64,000 nt of DNA from an uncultured Parabacteroides sp. (GTDB taxonomy: Bacteria > Bacteroidota > Bacteroidia > Bacteroidales > Tannerellaceae), in the NCBI GenBank assembly GCA_949295065.1, contig CASFJQ010000022.1, positions 1 through 64,000 on the forward strand, written 5' to 3'. Below, in pieces: positions 24,634-33,061 of the stretch; positions within the stretch are counted from its first letter, which is position 1, and each line of letters starts with the position of its first letter. The position numbers were made by a program, and so were the translations under genes. The notes beneath the pieces were generated by a model. It was given only the letters and a program-made list of their open reading frames with translations, was not told where the DNA came from and did no database searches.

Positions 24634-25739
24634 TGAAGAATTGTGAAAAAATAGTTTTGACGTTGGATGCCGGCGGAACCAATCTCGTTTTCTCAGCCAT
24701 TAGAAATGGCGAGGAGATTGTTTCTCCGGTGACAATTCCAACTGTTACTGATGATTTGGATGCCTGTCTTCAAACAGTGAAGACAGGCTTTGAGACTATA
24801 TGTTCAAAGCTTACCGAATCTCCGTCGGCAATTAGTTTTGCTTTTCCTGGTCCGGCTGATTATGAAGCAGGAATAATTGGAGACTTACCTAATTTCCCAG
24901 CATTTCGTGGTGGCGTGGCTTTAGGTCCGTTTCTTGAGAAACATTTCGGAATACCTGTTTTTATAAATAATGATGGAAACTTATTTGCTTATGGTGAAGC
25001 AATTGCTGGTTTGTTGCCGGAAATAAATGCCAAACTGGAAGCTAATGGAAATCCTAAGCGATATAAGAATCTTATAGGTGTCACTCTTGGTACAGGTTTT
25101 GGAGGAGGAGTTGTCATCAATAATCAACTGTTGTTTGGTGACAATCAGATAGGTGGTTATTTATGGTGTATGCCTAATAAGAAATACGAAGGAATGATTG
25201 CAGAAGAGAGTGTTAGCATTCGTGCAATCAAACGTGTTTATTCGGAAAAATCCGGAGATAATACGGAATATACACCAAAAGATATTTATGACATAGCTGA
25301 AGGTCTTCGTCCTGGAAATAAGGAGGCAGCAATTACTGCATTTGAAGAACTAGGGGAAATGGCAGGTCATACTATTGCAGCCGCAGTAACTCTTATTGAT
25401 GGCTTGGTAGTTATAGGAGGTGGTGTTTCAGGTGCTTCCAAATATATAATGCCAGCTCTTATGAAGGAGCTAAGGTCAGAAACCGGAATGATGAGTGGTG
25501 TTCGTTTCAATCGTATTCAGTCTGAGGTGTATTGTCTGGATAATCAGACAGAGCTTGATAAATTTCTGGAAAGTACAGTTTGTAAGGTGAACATTCCTGG
25601 AACTGAAGATAAAGTGGATTACCAGACTGTTAGACGAACAGGTGTGGCATTGTCACGTAACGGAGCAAGCCGTTCTATAGCGTTAGGAGCATATTGGTTT
25701 GCTGTTAATCAATTGGAGAGAAGTAGTTTTCCTATTTGA
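24630..25739 (+). CDS. ROK-family sugar kinase, probable mannose kinase
   Basis: The 369-residue cytoplasmic kinase has the ROK/actin-like ATPase signatures LTLDAGGTNLVFSAIR (phosphate 1), SFAFPGPADYEAG, FINNDGNLFAYGEA (catalytic Asp in NNDGN), GVTLGTGFGGGVVIN and VVIGGGVSG. The usual EIGH-type His/Glu loop reads DNQIGGYLWCM here and the CxCGxxGC zinc site is missing, so it belongs to a divergent subgroup. Translationally coupled to manA, it probably phosphorylates imported mannose. Fructose or glucose are alternatives. Confidence 0.8.
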   Translation: MMKNCEKIVLTLDAGGTNLVFSAIRNGEEIVSPVTIPTVTDDLDACLQTVKTGFETICSKLTESPSAISFAFPGPADYEAGIIGDLPNFPAFRGGVALGPFLEKHFGIPVFINNDGNLFAYGEAIAGLLPEINAKLEANGNPKRYKNLIGVTLGTGFGGGVVINNQLLFGDNQIGGYLWCMPNKKYEGMIAEESVSIRAIKRVYSEKSGDNTEYTPKDIYDIAEGLRPGNKEAAITAFEELGEMAGHTIAAAVTLIDGLVVIGGGVSGASKYIMPALMKELRSETGMMSGVRFNRIQSEVYCLDNQTELDKFLESTVCKVNIPGTEDKVDYQTVRRTGVALSRNGASRSIALGAYWFAVNQLERSSFPI

Positions 25740-25756
25740 TTGTCCATTTATATTTT

Positions 25757-25805
25757 GTGGATAATAAAACTTAAAAACTTAATAAAAACTTAAAAACTTA
25801 AATTT
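25757..25805 (+). repeat. A-rich octamer run before the GH92 gene
   Basis: AAAACTTA units occur twice, are interrupted by ATAAA and then continue as AACTTAAA twice, 10 bp before the ATG at 25810. This is a short member of the AACTNNNN family without the hairpin arm. Confidence 0.6.
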
Positions 25806-25809
25806 TATA

Positions 25810-28167
25810 ATGCTAAATAAATCTATCATATTAACTATAGCTTTGGCTTCCTCTATGTTTTCATGTTCGGTTCAGAAACAAGGAGAAGATGTAAAGCATG
25901 AAGACTTGACACAATATGTTGAGCCGAGAATTGGAACGGCACATTGCCGTTGGTTTCATTTCACTCCGGGAGCAATGCCTTTCGGTTTGGCAAAACCTGC
26001 ACCTTCTACAAATGGAAGTTTGGGAAATAATTCTGGTTGGGAAGCTACCGGATATGATTACAGAGAGAATACAATTGAAGGTTTTCCTTGTTTGCATGAA
26101 TTTCAGGTGGGTGGAATTGTTTTGATGCCAACAAGTGGAGATTTGGTGACAATCCCGGGCTTGCCTACTGATTCTGTGAAGACTGGTTACCGTTCACATT
26201 TCGACAGAAGCAATGAGATTGCAACTGCAGGATATTACTCTGTTATTCTCGACGATTATAATATTAAGGCTGAACTTACAGCAACTCCACGTGTAGCTTA
26301 CCAAAGATTCACTTTCCCTAAAGGCGATTCCAATCATATCCTCTTTAATATTGGTAACCGTCAGGGTGAGAGCGGTGCAGTTAAAGATGCTTGCGTGACA
26401 TATACTGCTGACGGACGTGTTGAAGGCTGGGTTGTTACTATGCCTGAATATGTGAAGAAATATCAGCCGGGAGCAACTGTCCCTTTGTATTTCTCAGCAG
26501 TTATGGATAAAACTCCGGTTTCTTTCGGTTCATATAACGGTAACTCACAGAAAGAAGACGAACGTGAAAGCAAGGGTGTTGGTGCTGGAATGTATTTCAC
26601 ATTCAGTAATGACAAAGATGAGGCTGTAACAGCAAAAGTCGGTCTTTCTTATACTTCAGTTGAGAACGCTCGTTTGAATCTTGAAACAGAAGCCGCAAAT
26701 CTTTCGTTTGATGATGCAAAGGCTGAATCTCATCGTGTTTGGGAAGATTATTTGAGCCGTATTACAGTTGAGACTTCAAAGAAAGAAGATAAAGTCAAGT
26801 TCTACACCGGATTATATCACGCTTTGTTAGGCCGTGGTATGGCTAACGATGTGAATGGTGATTATCCGCGTAATGATGGTTCCGTTGGAAAATTGCCGAT
26901 GGAAAACGGAAAGCCTTTGTATAATGTTTATAATACAGATGCTGCATGGGGCGCGCAATGGAATCTTTCCCAGTTGTGGATTCTTGCTTATCCGGAATAT
27001 ATGACTGAATATGTAAGTACTCATTTGCAGGCATATAAAGATGCGGGATGGCTTGCAGATGGTTTGGCAAACAACAGATATGTTTCTGGTGTGGGTACAA
27101 ATCTACTTAGTACAATAATAGCCGGAGCATATCAGTGTGGTATTCGTGACTTTGATACAAAGACTGCATATGAAGCTTGTCTGAAGAACGAACTTGACGG
27201 CGAAAACCGTCCTTTCGGAGCTGGAAAAGTGAATACTGCTGAATTTGTAAAATATGGTTACGTTCCTCATCTTGATCAGGGTGAAGGTCATCATGAAACT
27301 TTCATGTTCTCTGCATCACATACTTTGGAGTATTCTTATAGTGCATGGGCTGTTGCTCAGTGGGCAAAAGAACTTGGTGACCAGGAACATTATGACAAAC
27401 TTATGGATTTGTCAAAAGGTTGGGAACGCTTGTATGACACATCATGTAATTTTATTCGTCCTAAAAAGGCTGATGGAAAATTCATTGACAATTTCAATCC
27501 ATTGCAAGTTTGGCGTGGATTCCAGGAAGGCAACGCATGGCAATATACATTCTATGTTCCTCATGATGTAGAAGGACTTGTTTCAAAAGTCGGTGCAGAT
27601 GAGTTTAACGCTCGACTTGATAGTATATTCACTGTTTCACAGACAAAGATATTCAGTGGAGGAACAGAAGTTGGTGCTTTTGCCGGTTTGCAGACATTAT
27701 ATAATCAGGGAAATCAGCCTTGCTTGCATATCTCATGGTTGTTTAATGAGGCCGGACGTCCGGATTTGACACAAAAATGGGTTCGTGCTATTCTGAATGA
27801 ATTCTATGGTACTGACGGAATTCATGGATATGGCTATGGTCAGGATGAAGACCAGGGACAGCTTGGCGCATGGTATGTTATATCATCAATGGGATTGTTT
27901 GACGTGAAAGGTCTGACAGATTCAAATCCTTCATTCGGTTTGGGAGCTCCTTTGTTTGATAAAATAACTATTCGCTTGAACGAAAAATATTATCCGGGTA
28001 AAGAGTTTGTTATAACTACAACAGGAAATACTGATGCTAACAATTATGTTCAGGAATATAAATTGAACGGAAAAACGTTGAACGGCGTACGTGTTCCATT
28101 CTCTGATGTTGTGAAAGGCGGAAATCTTGAAGTAGTTATGGGTTCTGAACCAAAGTGCAAGTATTAA
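25810..28167 (+). CDS. GH92 alpha-mannosidase lipoprotein
   Basis: The 785-residue protein has a lipoprotein signal (Cys19 in MFSCS) and the two-domain GH92 fold. The N-terminal beta-sandwich starts TQYVEPRIGTAHCRWFHFTPGAMPFGLAKPAP. The (alpha/alpha)6 domain includes KVKFYTGLYHALL, YNTDAAWGAQWNLSQLWIL, GHHETFMFSASHTLEYSYSAWAVAQWA and the base region GQDEDQGQLGAWYVISSMGLF (acidic 679-681). GH92 enzymes are Ca-dependent inverting exo-alpha-mannosidases. This one has DEDQGQLGAW where the better-known group has NDDCGQMSAW, so its linkage preference may differ. It acts in the periplasm or at the surface within the mannoside operon. Confidence 0.9.
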   Translation: MLNKSIILTIALASSMFSCSVQKQGEDVKHEDLTQYVEPRIGTAHCRWFHFTPGAMPFGLAKPAPSTNGSLGNNSGWEATGYDYRENTIEGFPCLHEFQVGGIVLMPTSGDLVTIPGLPTDSVKTGYRSHFDRSNEIATAGYYSVILDDYNIKAELTATPRVAYQRFTFPKGDSNHILFNIGNRQGESGAVKDACVTYTADGRVEGWVVTMPEYVKKYQPGATVPLYFSAVMDKTPVSFGSYNGNSQKEDERESKGVGAGMYFTFSNDKDEAVTAKVGLSYTSVENARLNLETEAANLSFDDAKAESHRVWEDYLSRITVETSKKEDKVKFYTGLYHALLGRGMANDVNGDYPRNDGSVGKLPMENGKPLYNVYNTDAAWGAQWNLSQLWILAYPEYMTEYVSTHLQAYKDAGWLADGLANNRYVSGVGTNLLSTIIAGAYQCGIRDFDTKTAYEACLKNELDGENRPFGAGKVNTAEFVKYGYVPHLDQGEGHHETFMFSASHTLEYSYSAWAVAQWAKELGDQEHYDKLMDLSKGWERLYDTSCNFIRPKKADGKFIDNFNPLQVWRGFQEGNAWQYTFYVPHDVEGLVSKVGADEFNARLDSIFTVSQTKIFSGGTEVGAFAGLQTLYNQGNQPCLHISWLFNEAGRPDLTQKWVRAILNEFYGTDGIHGYGYGQDEDQGQLGAWYVISSMGLFDVKGLTDSNPSFGLGAPLFDKITIRLNEKYYPGKEFVITTTGNTDANNYVQEYKLNGKTLNGVRVPFSDVVKGGNLEVVMGSEPKCKY

Positions 28168-28195
28168 GTTGACTTTATCTGATAATCTGACAGAT

Positions 28196-29332
28196 ATGAA
28201 AAATACAATTTCCATAATGAAACTGCTCCCTATAATGTTCGGTTTCTTTGTGATGGGATTTGTCGATGTTGTGGGTATTGCGACAAACAATGTCAAGAGT
28301 GATTTTGCATTGTCTGATACATTGGCAAATCTTATCCCGATGATGGTTTTCCTTTGGTTTGCTGTTTTCTCTATACCAACAGGAATTGTTATGGGCAAGA
28401 TAGGTAGAAGAAATACAGTTCTTCTGTCTATGGCTATCACTATTGTGGCAATGATTTTGCCGTTGCTTTATTATAGTTTTGCCTGTTTGCTTTTTTCCTT
28501 CGCATTATTGGGAATAGGAAATACAATATTGCAGGTTTCCTTGAATCCGATGGTCGCAAAAGTAGTGTCAGCAGACAGAATAGCAAGTATCCTTACCATG
28601 GGTCAGTTTGTCAAGGCAATATCTTCCTTCTTGGGTCCGATTATTGCCGGTGCTGCAGCATCTTATTTCGGCAGTTGGAAGTTGATATTCGTGGTTTATG
28701 CAGTAACAACTGTTTTGTCTGCGCTATGGCTTATGATGTCTGTTGAGGCAGACCATTCTGTAGAGGAAAAACCTGCTACTTTCAGCTCTGCATTGTCCTT
28801 ATTCTCTGATAAGACAATATTATGGCTTTTTGTCGGAATTTTGGCTGTTGTAGGTATTGATGTTGGTTTGAATACATGCATTCCAAAATTATTGATGGAA
28901 AAAACAGGACTTGCTCTTAGTGAAGCAGGATTGGGAACAAGTTTGTATTTTGTTTCCAGAACTGCAGGAGCTTTTGCCGGAGCATTTTTGTTGGCTCGTA
29001 TAGCCGGTAACCGTTTCTTGCGAATCTGTATGATTATTTCAGTTGTGGCATTTGTTGCAATGTTACTAGTCTGTGATTTGTGGGTATTGCTATTTTTGAT
29101 AGTAGTTGTAGGTCTGGCATGTTCCAACGTATTTTCTATATTGTTTTCTTATGCATTACAACACAAACCAGAACAGGCAAACGAAGTATCAGCACTTATG
29201 ATCATGGGTGTTTCCGGTGGGGCTTTAGTTATGCCGTTTATGGGAATACTATCTGATACTTTTGGTCAGACCGCAGGAATGATACCGTTGCTGGTATGCA
29301 TGCTTTATTTGGGATATTTAAAGGTGAAATAA
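28196..29332 (+). CDS. MFS sugar transporter
   Basis: The protein has 12 predicted membrane segments and an MFS loop 2-3 motif (GIVMGKIGRRNTVLL). I chose the ATG at 28196 (378 residues, MKNTISIMKLLPIMFGFFVMGFVD) over the TTG at 28169, because family members begin just before the first helix. It resembles FucP/GlcP-type hexose:proton symporters in Bacteroidetes (FALSDTLANLIPMMVFLWFAVFSIPTG). It most likely imports mannose released by GH92 and GH38. It lies 28 bp after GH92 and is followed by a terminator-like hairpin. Confidence 0.85.
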   Translation: MKNTISIMKLLPIMFGFFVMGFVDVVGIATNNVKSDFALSDTLANLIPMMVFLWFAVFSIPTGIVMGKIGRRNTVLLSMAITIVAMILPLLYYSFACLLFSFALLGIGNTILQVSLNPMVAKVVSADRIASILTMGQFVKAISSFLGPIIAGAAASYFGSWKLIFVVYAVTTVLSALWLMMSVEADHSVEEKPATFSSALSLFSDKTILWLFVGILAVVGIDVGLNTCIPKLLMEKTGLALSEAGLGTSLYFVSRTAGAFAGAFLLARIAGNRFLRICMIISVVAFVAMLLVCDLWVLLFLIVVVGLACSNVFSILFSYALQHKPEQANEVSALMIMGVSGGALVMPFMGILSDTFGQTAGMIPLLVCMLYLGYLKVK

Positions 29333-29349
29333 ATTTCAGTTAACGAGTT

Positions 29350-29379
29350 AACAAGAGTGTCAACTTGCTCTTGTTTTTT
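29350..29379 (+). terminator. Terminator-like hairpin between the MFS and GH38 genes
   Basis: AACAAGAG (29350-29357) pairs perfectly with CTCTTGTT (29368-29375) and is followed by TTTTT. It sits inside what otherwise looks like one operon, so it may cut transcription before GH38. Confidence 0.6.
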
Positions 29380-29380
29380 A

Positions 29381-29497
29381 GGAGTTAAGAAGTCAAGTAG
29401 CCAAGAAGTCAAGTAGAAATATCTTATTTCCTGTAGCCTTGTCAACTTAAAACTTAAAAACTCAAAAACTCAAAAACTTATAAACTCAAAAACTATT
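29381..29497 (+). repeat. Intercistronic octamer element before GH38
   Basis: AAGAAGTC/AAGTAGCC units, then TTATTTCCTGTAGCCTTGTC (core), then a 7-bp and six 8-bp units of AACTTAAA/AACTCAAA/AACTTATA type, ending with AACTATTT directly before the ATG at 29499. Confidence 0.82.
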
Positions 29498-29498
29498 T

Positions 29499-32399
29499 AT
29501 GAAACTAAAGAACTTACTTCTTGTCGGAGCTATACTGTTCTCAGGAACAGTGTCTGCCCAGTCGGTTTCCGCGGATAAACCGGAGGTTGAGACAAAAATC
29601 TGGCCTGCTGTTTATAAGTCGGAAAAAGGTCTCACACAGCGTGTGTGGGTAACAGTTCGCCACGAAGGAAAGCCTGTTTCGGCAACATTGCGTTTAGGCG
29701 AGCAGACTCAGAAAGTGAAACTGGCAGAAGGAGAGAACCGTTTCTTCTTTGAAATGCCGGAAGTTAAAACGATAGTTAAATTGCCATTCAGTGTTGTCTT
29801 AGGCAAGAATGAAATTGCTTCTGAAGAAATAACTGTTGCTCCGGCTCGTCACTGGCAGATGAATCTGGTGCAGCACACTCATACGGATATAGGCTATACT
29901 CGTTCGCAGATGGAGATTTTGGCAGAACATCTGCGTTATATCGACTATGCTTTGGACTATTGTGATGCAACGGATGATTATCCTGAAGCTGCTAAGTTCC
30001 GTTGGACTTGTGAAATTTCTTGGGCAGTCAGTGAATATCTGAAATGTCGTCCTGCAGAGCAGATAGCACGATTGAAACAGCGTGTCAAGGAAGGACGAAT
30101 AGAGCTTGCTACAATGTATCTTAATTTTGATGAGCTTCCGGATGAACAGACATTAGCAGCATCTCTTGCACCGATAAAACAATTCCGCGAGGAAGGTATG
30201 CGTGCAGAGCTGGCTATGCAGGATGATGTGAACGGTATCGGATGGTGCTTCAGTGAATTCTTTGCTGATGCAGGAGTCAAATATCTGAATATGGGAACTC
30301 ACGGACACCGTGCTTTGATTTGTTTTGACAAACCAACGGTTTTCTGGTGGGAATCTCCTTCAGGAAAGAAAATATTAGCTTATCGTGCAGAACATTATAA
30401 TCAAGGAAACTTCTTCGGGGTGCATACTGATGATTTCCAAACTTTTGAAATGCGAGTGCTGGATTATTTGAATCAGCTGGCTGATAAGAATTATCCATAT
30501 GATATCTGTGCGGCACAGCATTCGGGTTATTTCACAGATAATGCACCCCCTTCAACTAAGAGTTGCGAATTTGTGAAACGCTGGAACGAAAAGTATGAGT
30601 GGCCAAAATTGCGTACTGCTGTAGCCACTGAATTTATCAAGACTATGGAAACTGAATATGCTGATAAAATTCAGACAGTACGTGGAGCTTGGCCCGATTG
30701 GTGGACTGACGGTTTTGCTTCCGGGGCAAGAGAGGCTGCCGTATCACGCGTTACACATTCAAATATCATTGCTAACCAGGCTGGTCTTTCTTTTGCCAAA
30801 ATGCTTGGAGCAAAATTGCCGTCTGACGTGAATGAACAGATTTGGGATGTAAACAATGCATTGTTATTTTATGACGAACATACATTTGGTCATAGTGAAA
30901 GTGTGCGTAGTCCGTACGCTTTGGAAACTTGGGAGCAGCGTTCTCTGAAGCAATCTTATGCTTGGGAAGCATATCGTCATACCGGTTTGCTGGGTGAAAC
31001 AACTATGGGCTTGTTGCAGGCTTTTGTGCCAAAAGCTGAAGTTCCTTCAATCGCCGTGTTCAATACTTTGAACTGGGCATATAGCGGAATTGCCCGAATG
31101 TATATTGACCATCAGATTCTTCCAAAAGAAAAGGCATTCGAGATTGTTGATGCTGAAGGAAACATTATTCCTGCTCAGCCGGGAGAAAGCCGTTCGGATG
31201 GAACTTATTGGAATATTTATGTTAAAGATGTTCCGGCTTTGGGTTATGCTCAATATTATATAAAGGTAAAAGACGAGGCTCGCCCTGAAACATTGCATGC
31301 TGATAAGCTTGAGAATGTAAAGATTGAGAATCCTTGGTATGTTATAGAGTTTAATAAAGGCAAGGGAACAATAAAGAGTTTGTTTGACAAAGAACTGGAT
31401 AAACAGCTGTTGACTGAGAATGCAGAATGGGAACTTGGTGAGTTTATTTATGAGATAATTGACAGCCGCCATCCTATGGAACGCTACACTGCTCCGCAGT
31501 TCCTTCGCCGTCGTCCGGAACGTATTCGTTTCGAATGCTATGAAAAAGGAGATATATGGGATACATATCGTTTCCGAGGAGAGACTGTCGCTGGTCGTGA
31601 ACCGAATAATCTTATGATTGAATATCGTATATATAATGTAGAGAAGAAAATTGAAATTGTATATCGTTTACGCAAAAAAGCAGTTACAGACCCTGAAGCT
31701 GTATATATTTCTTTCCCTTATCAGGTAGAAAACGGAAAGATTCATTTGGATGTTCCTGGTGGAAATATCGAAGCTGGAGTTGATCAGATACCTGGCTCTT
31801 CAAACGATTGGTACACTGTTCAGAATTATGCAACAGCACGTAATGAAAACTCTCAGGTGGTAATGTGTAGCCAGGAAATACCTCTGATGCAATTTGGCGC
31901 GATAAACACAGGGCGTTATAAAGCTGGAGCTGTTCCTCAGACAACGAATATGTATTCTTGGCCTATGAACAATTATTGGGTAACTAATTTCAATGCCGAC
32001 CAGATGGGAGAAATGCAGTGGAGCTATTGCATAAATTCTTCGGCAGACAATAGTATAGCTTATGCTACACGTTTTGCGTGGGAAAACCGTATTCCATTCC
32101 TTACACGTGTACTGCAAGCTGATGAAAAGGCTAAGATTGGAAACAGACTTCAACCGACATCTCTATTGAAAATTGTTCCGGATAACCTTTTGTTGGTGAA
32201 TATGACACCTGTTGCTGGAGAGAATGCCGTGATGCTCCAGTTAAGAGAGATTGGTGGAAAATCTGCAGTATTCGAGGCTGTTTCCGAAAAGATTAAGATT
32301 CTTAGAATGACAGCTTGCGATGTAGTCGGTTCTCCAACAATAAATGGTACTTTACAGTTTAAGCCGTGGGAGAATAAATTCATTAAAATTGAATTTTAA
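29499..32399 (+). CDS. GH38 alpha-mannosidase
   Basis: The 966-residue protein has a signal peptide (about 1-20, cleaved after VSAQ), an N-terminal beta domain, and then the GH38 catalytic domain with the zinc motif HTHTDIGYT (His128, Asp130), the nucleophile region AELAMQDDVNGIGWCF and a later HTFGHSESV zinc His. A large C-terminal beta-sandwich region (about 560-966) is typical of the family. These enzymes remove alpha-mannose with retention of configuration. In this locus it would work in the periplasm on mannosides pre-trimmed by GH92. It is last in the cluster and ends at the terminator at 32591. Confidence 0.9.
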   Translation: MKLKNLLLVGAILFSGTVSAQSVSADKPEVETKIWPAVYKSEKGLTQRVWVTVRHEGKPVSATLRLGEQTQKVKLAEGENRFFFEMPEVKTIVKLPFSVVLGKNEIASEEITVAPARHWQMNLVQHTHTDIGYTRSQMEILAEHLRYIDYALDYCDATDDYPEAAKFRWTCEISWAVSEYLKCRPAEQIARLKQRVKEGRIELATMYLNFDELPDEQTLAASLAPIKQFREEGMRAELAMQDDVNGIGWCFSEFFADAGVKYLNMGTHGHRALICFDKPTVFWWESPSGKKILAYRAEHYNQGNFFGVHTDDFQTFEMRVLDYLNQLADKNYPYDICAAQHSGYFTDNAPPSTKSCEFVKRWNEKYEWPKLRTAVATEFIKTMETEYADKIQTVRGAWPDWWTDGFASGAREAAVSRVTHSNIIANQAGLSFAKMLGAKLPSDVNEQIWDVNNALLFYDEHTFGHSESVRSPYALETWEQRSLKQSYAWEAYRHTGLLGETTMGLLQAFVPKAEVPSIAVFNTLNWAYSGIARMYIDHQILPKEKAFEIVDAEGNIIPAQPGESRSDGTYWNIYVKDVPALGYAQYYIKVKDEARPETLHADKLENVKIENPWYVIEFNKGKGTIKSLFDKELDKQLLTENAEWELGEFIYEIIDSRHPMERYTAPQFLRRRPERIRFECYEKGDIWDTYRFRGETVAGREPNNLMIEYRIYNVEKKIEIVYRLRKKAVTDPEAVYISFPYQVENGKIHLDVPGGNIEAGVDQIPGSSNDWYTVQNYATARNENSQVVMCSQEIPLMQFGAINTGRYKAGAVPQTTNMYSWPMNNYWVTNFNADQMGEMQWSYCINSSADNSIAYATRFAWENRIPFLTRVLQADEKAKIGNRLQPTSLLKIVPDNLLLVNMTPVAGENAVMLQLREIGGKSAVFEAVSEKIKILRMTACDVVGSPTINGTLQFKPWENKFIKIEF

Positions 32400-32590
32400 G
32401 TTTCATTTTGGAATAACATTATACCAATATGATTAAACTTTATTCGATTTTATGATAAATTGCGTAAAAGTTTTTATATTTATACCGTTTTTTGTTTTAA
32501 TGATTAAGAAAAACTTAGATACAAATAAAATTACCAAAACTCATAAGGGGATTATTCCCTATATTGTTTATTAAGATCAATTAATTTTGG

Positions 32591-32623
32591 AATAAGGAGG
32601 CCGTGAGGTCTCCTTATTTTTTT
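32591..32623 (+). terminator. Terminator, 200 bp after GH38
   Basis: AATAAGGAGGCC pairs with GGTCTCCTTATT (one G-U) with a short GTGA loop and a T run. The region 32624-32862 is AT-rich with no gene seen. Confidence 0.85.
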
Positions 32624-32862
32624 GTGGGGCAGAATAAAATTCTAATAAAATACAATCATTTTACAAATAGTTTTGTTTTATAGTCAAAGATGTTAAAAAC
32701 ACTGTTTTTTATAAGGAAAACATATATATTTATTTGTTTGAGTATCATAATGACAGAAATGTTGTCGGTTTTATTATCTTATTGTTTTTTAGATATGTAA
32801 GAGTGCAAATGTTAATTCGGAATATTTTATATGCAACGTGAAATTTTTTTTAAGGAAATACT

Positions 32863-32892
32863 TTTGTAATATAAATTTTAATTATAGTTTTG
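32863..32892 (+). promoter_or_regulatory. Promoter of susC/susD
   Basis: TTTG (32863-32866), an 18-bp spacer and TAGTTTTG (32885-32892) match the -33/-7 consensus. Transcription should start near 32899, leaving a leader of about 160 nt that could hold regulatory structure. Confidence 0.75.
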
Positions 32893-33061
32893 CAAGACGG
32901 TTAACAACATTTTGAATCATCTGTAATTGCTATAAACATAAATCTAAAGGATAAAAGACAAAACATAAATCTAGTAACAATTACATTAATGTTTATTTAT
33001 TGTTGACTTTAAGGTGTAAAGACATAAAAAACAACTATCATTTATATAAAAAAGAATTAAA

